Source: Saprospiraceae bacterium (lineage in GTDB: Bacteria > Bacteroidota > Bacteroidia > Chitinophagales > Saprospiraceae). Taken from it: 8,639 bases of DNA. The notes beneath the pieces were generated by a model. It saw only the letters and a program-made list of their open reading frames with translations. It made no database searches and was not told where the DNA came from. The stretch covers positions 1-8,639 of the forward strand of contig JABWAJ010000217.1 of NCBI GenBank assembly GCA_013361075.1. Reading direction: 5' to 3'. Below, piece after piece: positions 7,064 through 8,639 of the stretch; positions within the stretch are counted from its first letter, which is position 1; every line of letters starts with the position of its first letter. The translations under genes and the position numbers were made by a program.

Positions 7064-7151
7064 AGATATTAGATGTTAGACATTAGACTTTAGATGCCAA
7101 TCAATAGGATTACTGACCTATCTAAAATCTAACGTCTATGATCCAATATCT
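7064..7151. repeat. Imperfect 32-bp inverted repeat made of 7-bp AGAYNTT units
   Basis: Left arm 7064-7095 reads as successive heptads AGATATT, AGATGTT, AGACATT, AGACTTT and a partial AGAT. The right arm (7120-7151), read on the minus strand, is AGATATT, GGATCAT, AGACGTT, AGATTTT, AGAT. The arms agree at 27 of 32 positions around a 24-base loop. In minus-strand RNA three of the five differences become G-U pairs, so 30 of 32 positions could pair. It lies wholly between the two minus-strand genes. It looks like a dispersed intergenic palindrome or an RNA-level element; copy number cannot be judged from one window. Confidence 0.65.
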
Positions 7152-7155
7152 CAAA
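7124..7155 (-). promoter_or_regulatory. Weak candidate promoter for the receptor gene
   Basis: On the minus strand TTTG (7155-7152) is followed after 20 bases by TAGATTTT (7131-7124), one base short of the -33 TTTG / -7 TAnnTTTG pattern with normal spacing. Transcription from here would give a leader of about 130 bases. That leader would include the left repeat arm and the terminator-like hairpin before the receptor ATG. Because the -7 part sits inside the heptad repeat and the region is A/T-rich, a chance match is likely. Confidence 0.25.
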
Positions 7156-7159
7156 AGAC

Positions 7160-8639
7160 CTAGTCTACGACCAGTTTTTTCGTCACAAACTTGCCGCTCT
7201 GTGTCGTAAACTTGATTACGTACATTCCGGCAGGCAAGGCCGCTATTTCTACCCGTGTCAATTCATCTGCTACCGAATTCAGGGTGCGCAGGCGTTGGCC
7301 CGAGAGGTCGAAAATTTCAATATTTACCGGTTCGTTGAATTTGGAAACCACTGTGAAAGCGCTCGAAGCAGGGTTCGGGAAAATGTTAAAGACTTCATTC
7401 AACGTCAAGTCTATTTCTTCCGAATTGTTCACTAAACCGATGTGACGGTTGTTCCACAACGAAGTCCAGTTTTTCAACCAGAATTCATTTTCCAACTGGC
7501 TGAATGCACCTTTGTAATTTACTGCCGTGAAGAAAGCATCTGCCGGGTAAGTTGCCAGTGTAGTATTGTAAGCGGCACCTGTTGCCAACACACGGGGATC
7601 GAGCATTTCGTCCTGATCGCGGCTGATGCGAACGATTTGCGGATCGGCAATGGCGTTGCCGTTAGTAGTCAAATGGTTGGTCAGAACTGTTCCCGTCGGG
7701 TCATCGAGCGTTGGCTGACTGGAAGTTATCCGGATGATCCCGGTGCCCGTTGCATCCATCGTTGTATTAGAGCCAGCTTCCCAAAACAGGTTGTTCAGGA
7801 TTCGAAGTTCACCGTTAATTAACTTCTGGTGTGAGTCGTTCGTACCCGTGTTTTTGTCCTGCACTTCCAGTACTTTGTTTTTCTGAGCAGCTACAATAGA
7901 GTTGGCTACGATACCTGCCGTACCTGCACGGAACAACCAACCCAGCGGGTTTGCAGCAGTAGCACCCGGGCCGGAGCCAATATGTGTCCAGTTGTAAACC
8001 GTCGGATTGGAGGAAGGAGACAGGTCATCCGGTGTAGAACCATCCAATTCGCCACCAAGGTCAGCGATGTCTTCGCGCTGGATGGAGAACCAAAACTGGC
8101 CTTTTCCGGTATACACTTCATCCCAGTCGTAGCTGTCATCTTCAGCAAAAGCCACAACGGCATGTTTCAGGTTGGGAGCGCCGCCAAAAAACTCGATGCC
8201 GTCATCAGAGTTGGCATACACTTCGATGTATTCCAATGTAGTGCCGCTACCGACTGCTGCCAGGGTAAGACCATTCAATTCATTGCCGGAAACGATCTGG
8301 CGGCCACCGTGGCGAATGGTGATGTATTTCAATACTCCAGAGTTGTCTGCATTGTCCGTACCGCCGTAGTTGCCGCGTGGTTCAGATGTTGGAATGCCTT
8401 CCACGTTGGCAGTCGGGTTGCCGTTTTTCTGCGTAATGCCCTTGCCAAGGATTGCCAAACCACCCCAAAGGGAGTTATCAGTCGGACCAAGGTCGAAGGG
8501 ATCATTGACGTCGTCGGCTTCAGAAGTAAAAATAATCGGCTGGTCAACAGTGCCTTCTGCGAAAATCTTGCCTCCGCGTGCTACAACCAATGCAGAAGGG
8601 TTACCTACATCTGCACGGGGTGTAAATTTCACAACGGTG
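7160..8639 (-). CDS. Secreted beta-helix-like protein with T9SS type A sorting domain (5' end outside window)
   Basis: The reading frame is open to the window edge. A GTG at 8632 is an internal valine codon (the frame upstream reads Thr-Val-Val), so the N-terminus and signal peptide are missing and at least 492 codons are visible. Counting from that valine, residues 14-50 read ALVVARGGKIFAEGT, QPIIFTS. Then come WGGLAILGKG (56-65), NYGGTDNADNSGVLKYITIRHGG (88-110), ELNGLTLAAVGSGT (118-131), IEYVHV-like LEYIEVYANSDDGIEFFGG (133-151) and an acidic DDSYDWDEVYTGKGQFWF (165-182). This pattern of short strands and Gly/Asp turns suggests a right-handed parallel beta-helix. Homologues of this type, often given uninformative names, are common in Bacteroidota. 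Residues about 414-490 are a type A sorting domain (NIFPNPASSAFTV, IFDLSGQ, IAALPAGMYVIKF, KKLVVD). It lies 172 bp upstream of the receptor on the same strand, so a role in capturing or processing the receptor's substrate at the cell surface is plausible but inferred. Confidence 0.88.
   Translation of the reverse strand, partial: TVVKFTPRADVGNPSALVVARGGKIFAEGTVDQPIIFTSEADDVNDPFDLGPTDNSLWGGLAILGKGITQKNGNPTANVEGIPTSEPRGNYGGTDNADNSGVLKYITIRHGGRQIVSGNELNGLTLAAVGSGTTLEYIEVYANSDDGIEFFGGAPNLKHAVVAFAEDDSYDWDEVYTGKGQFWFSIQREDIADLGGELDGSTPDDLSPSSNPTVYNWTHIGSGPGATAANPLGWLFRAGTAGIVANSIVAAQKNKVLEVQDKNTGTNDSHQKLINGELRILNNLFWEAGSNTTMDATGTGIIRITSSQPTLDDPTGTVLTNHLTTNGNAIADPQIVRISRDQDEMLDPRVLATGAAYNTTLATYPADAFFTAVNYKGAFSQLENEFWLKNWTSLWNNRHIGLVNNSEEIDLTLNEVFNIFPNPASSAFTVVSKFNEPVNIEIFDLSGQRLRTLNSVADELTRVEIAALPAGMYVIKFTTQSGKFVTKKLVVD

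Noticed and set aside
7064..7151. Heptad repeats as a CRISPR array
   Set aside because: The units are 7 bp, contiguous and degenerate with no spacers, and the whole is an inverted repeat, not an array of identical direct repeats.
8630..8632. GTG as the start of the secreted beta-helix-like protein
   Set aside because: The frame stays open upstream to the window edge, and the protein lacks the signal peptide a T9SS cargo needs, so the GTG is an internal valine codon.

Overview
The window looks like a chromosomal segment of a member of the Bacteroidota, most likely a Saprospiria-type organism (Saprospiraceae/Lewinella/Haliscomenobacter-like). Three things suggest this: two secreted proteins ending in a type IX secretion (T9SS) type A sorting domain, a PorP/SprF-family T9SS outer-membrane protein, and a large TonB-dependent receptor with an N-terminal carboxypeptidase-regulatory-like domain. 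Start codons lack Shine-Dalgarno sequences and sit behind A/T-rich leaders, and a TAnnTTTG-type promoter element is present; both are usual for this phylum. The genus is my inference. I saw no tRNA, rRNA, CRISPR array, insertion sequence or phage gene.

Layout from left to right. Bases 1-34 form a perfect 10-bp hairpin just before a 584-aa secreted protein (+), which has a propeller-like region, a PKD domain and a T9SS type A tail. Its stop codon shares a TTAA with the stop of a convergent 283-aa SH3b-NlpC/P60 (C40) protein (-). The divergent intergenic region (2662-2845) carries three regularly spaced TTCCAAAA boxes in alternating orientation and a phylum-type promoter that reads into porP (+). 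PorP converges on a TonB-dependent receptor (-), which has its own strong intrinsic terminator at 3976-4017. Upstream of the receptor on the same strand lies the 3' part of a secreted T9SS protein that runs off the right edge. The 172 bp between these two genes hold a terminator-like hairpin and a long inverted repeat built of 7-bp units.

How the genes may work together: the right half is a plausible outer-membrane uptake locus, with a surface-delivered secreted protein next to a TonB-dependent transporter; the substrate is unknown. The left half contains envelope genes: a T9SS cargo, a T9SS accessory protein and a peptidoglycan-peptidase-like protein. No classical operon is visible apart from the secreted-protein/receptor pair.

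The most notable points are the C40 protein, whose catalytic Asp-Cys-Ser-Gly motif reads Asp-Ala-Pro-Gly, and the heptad-built inverted repeat at 7064-7151, whose base changes preserve pairing specifically in the RNA of the minus strand.
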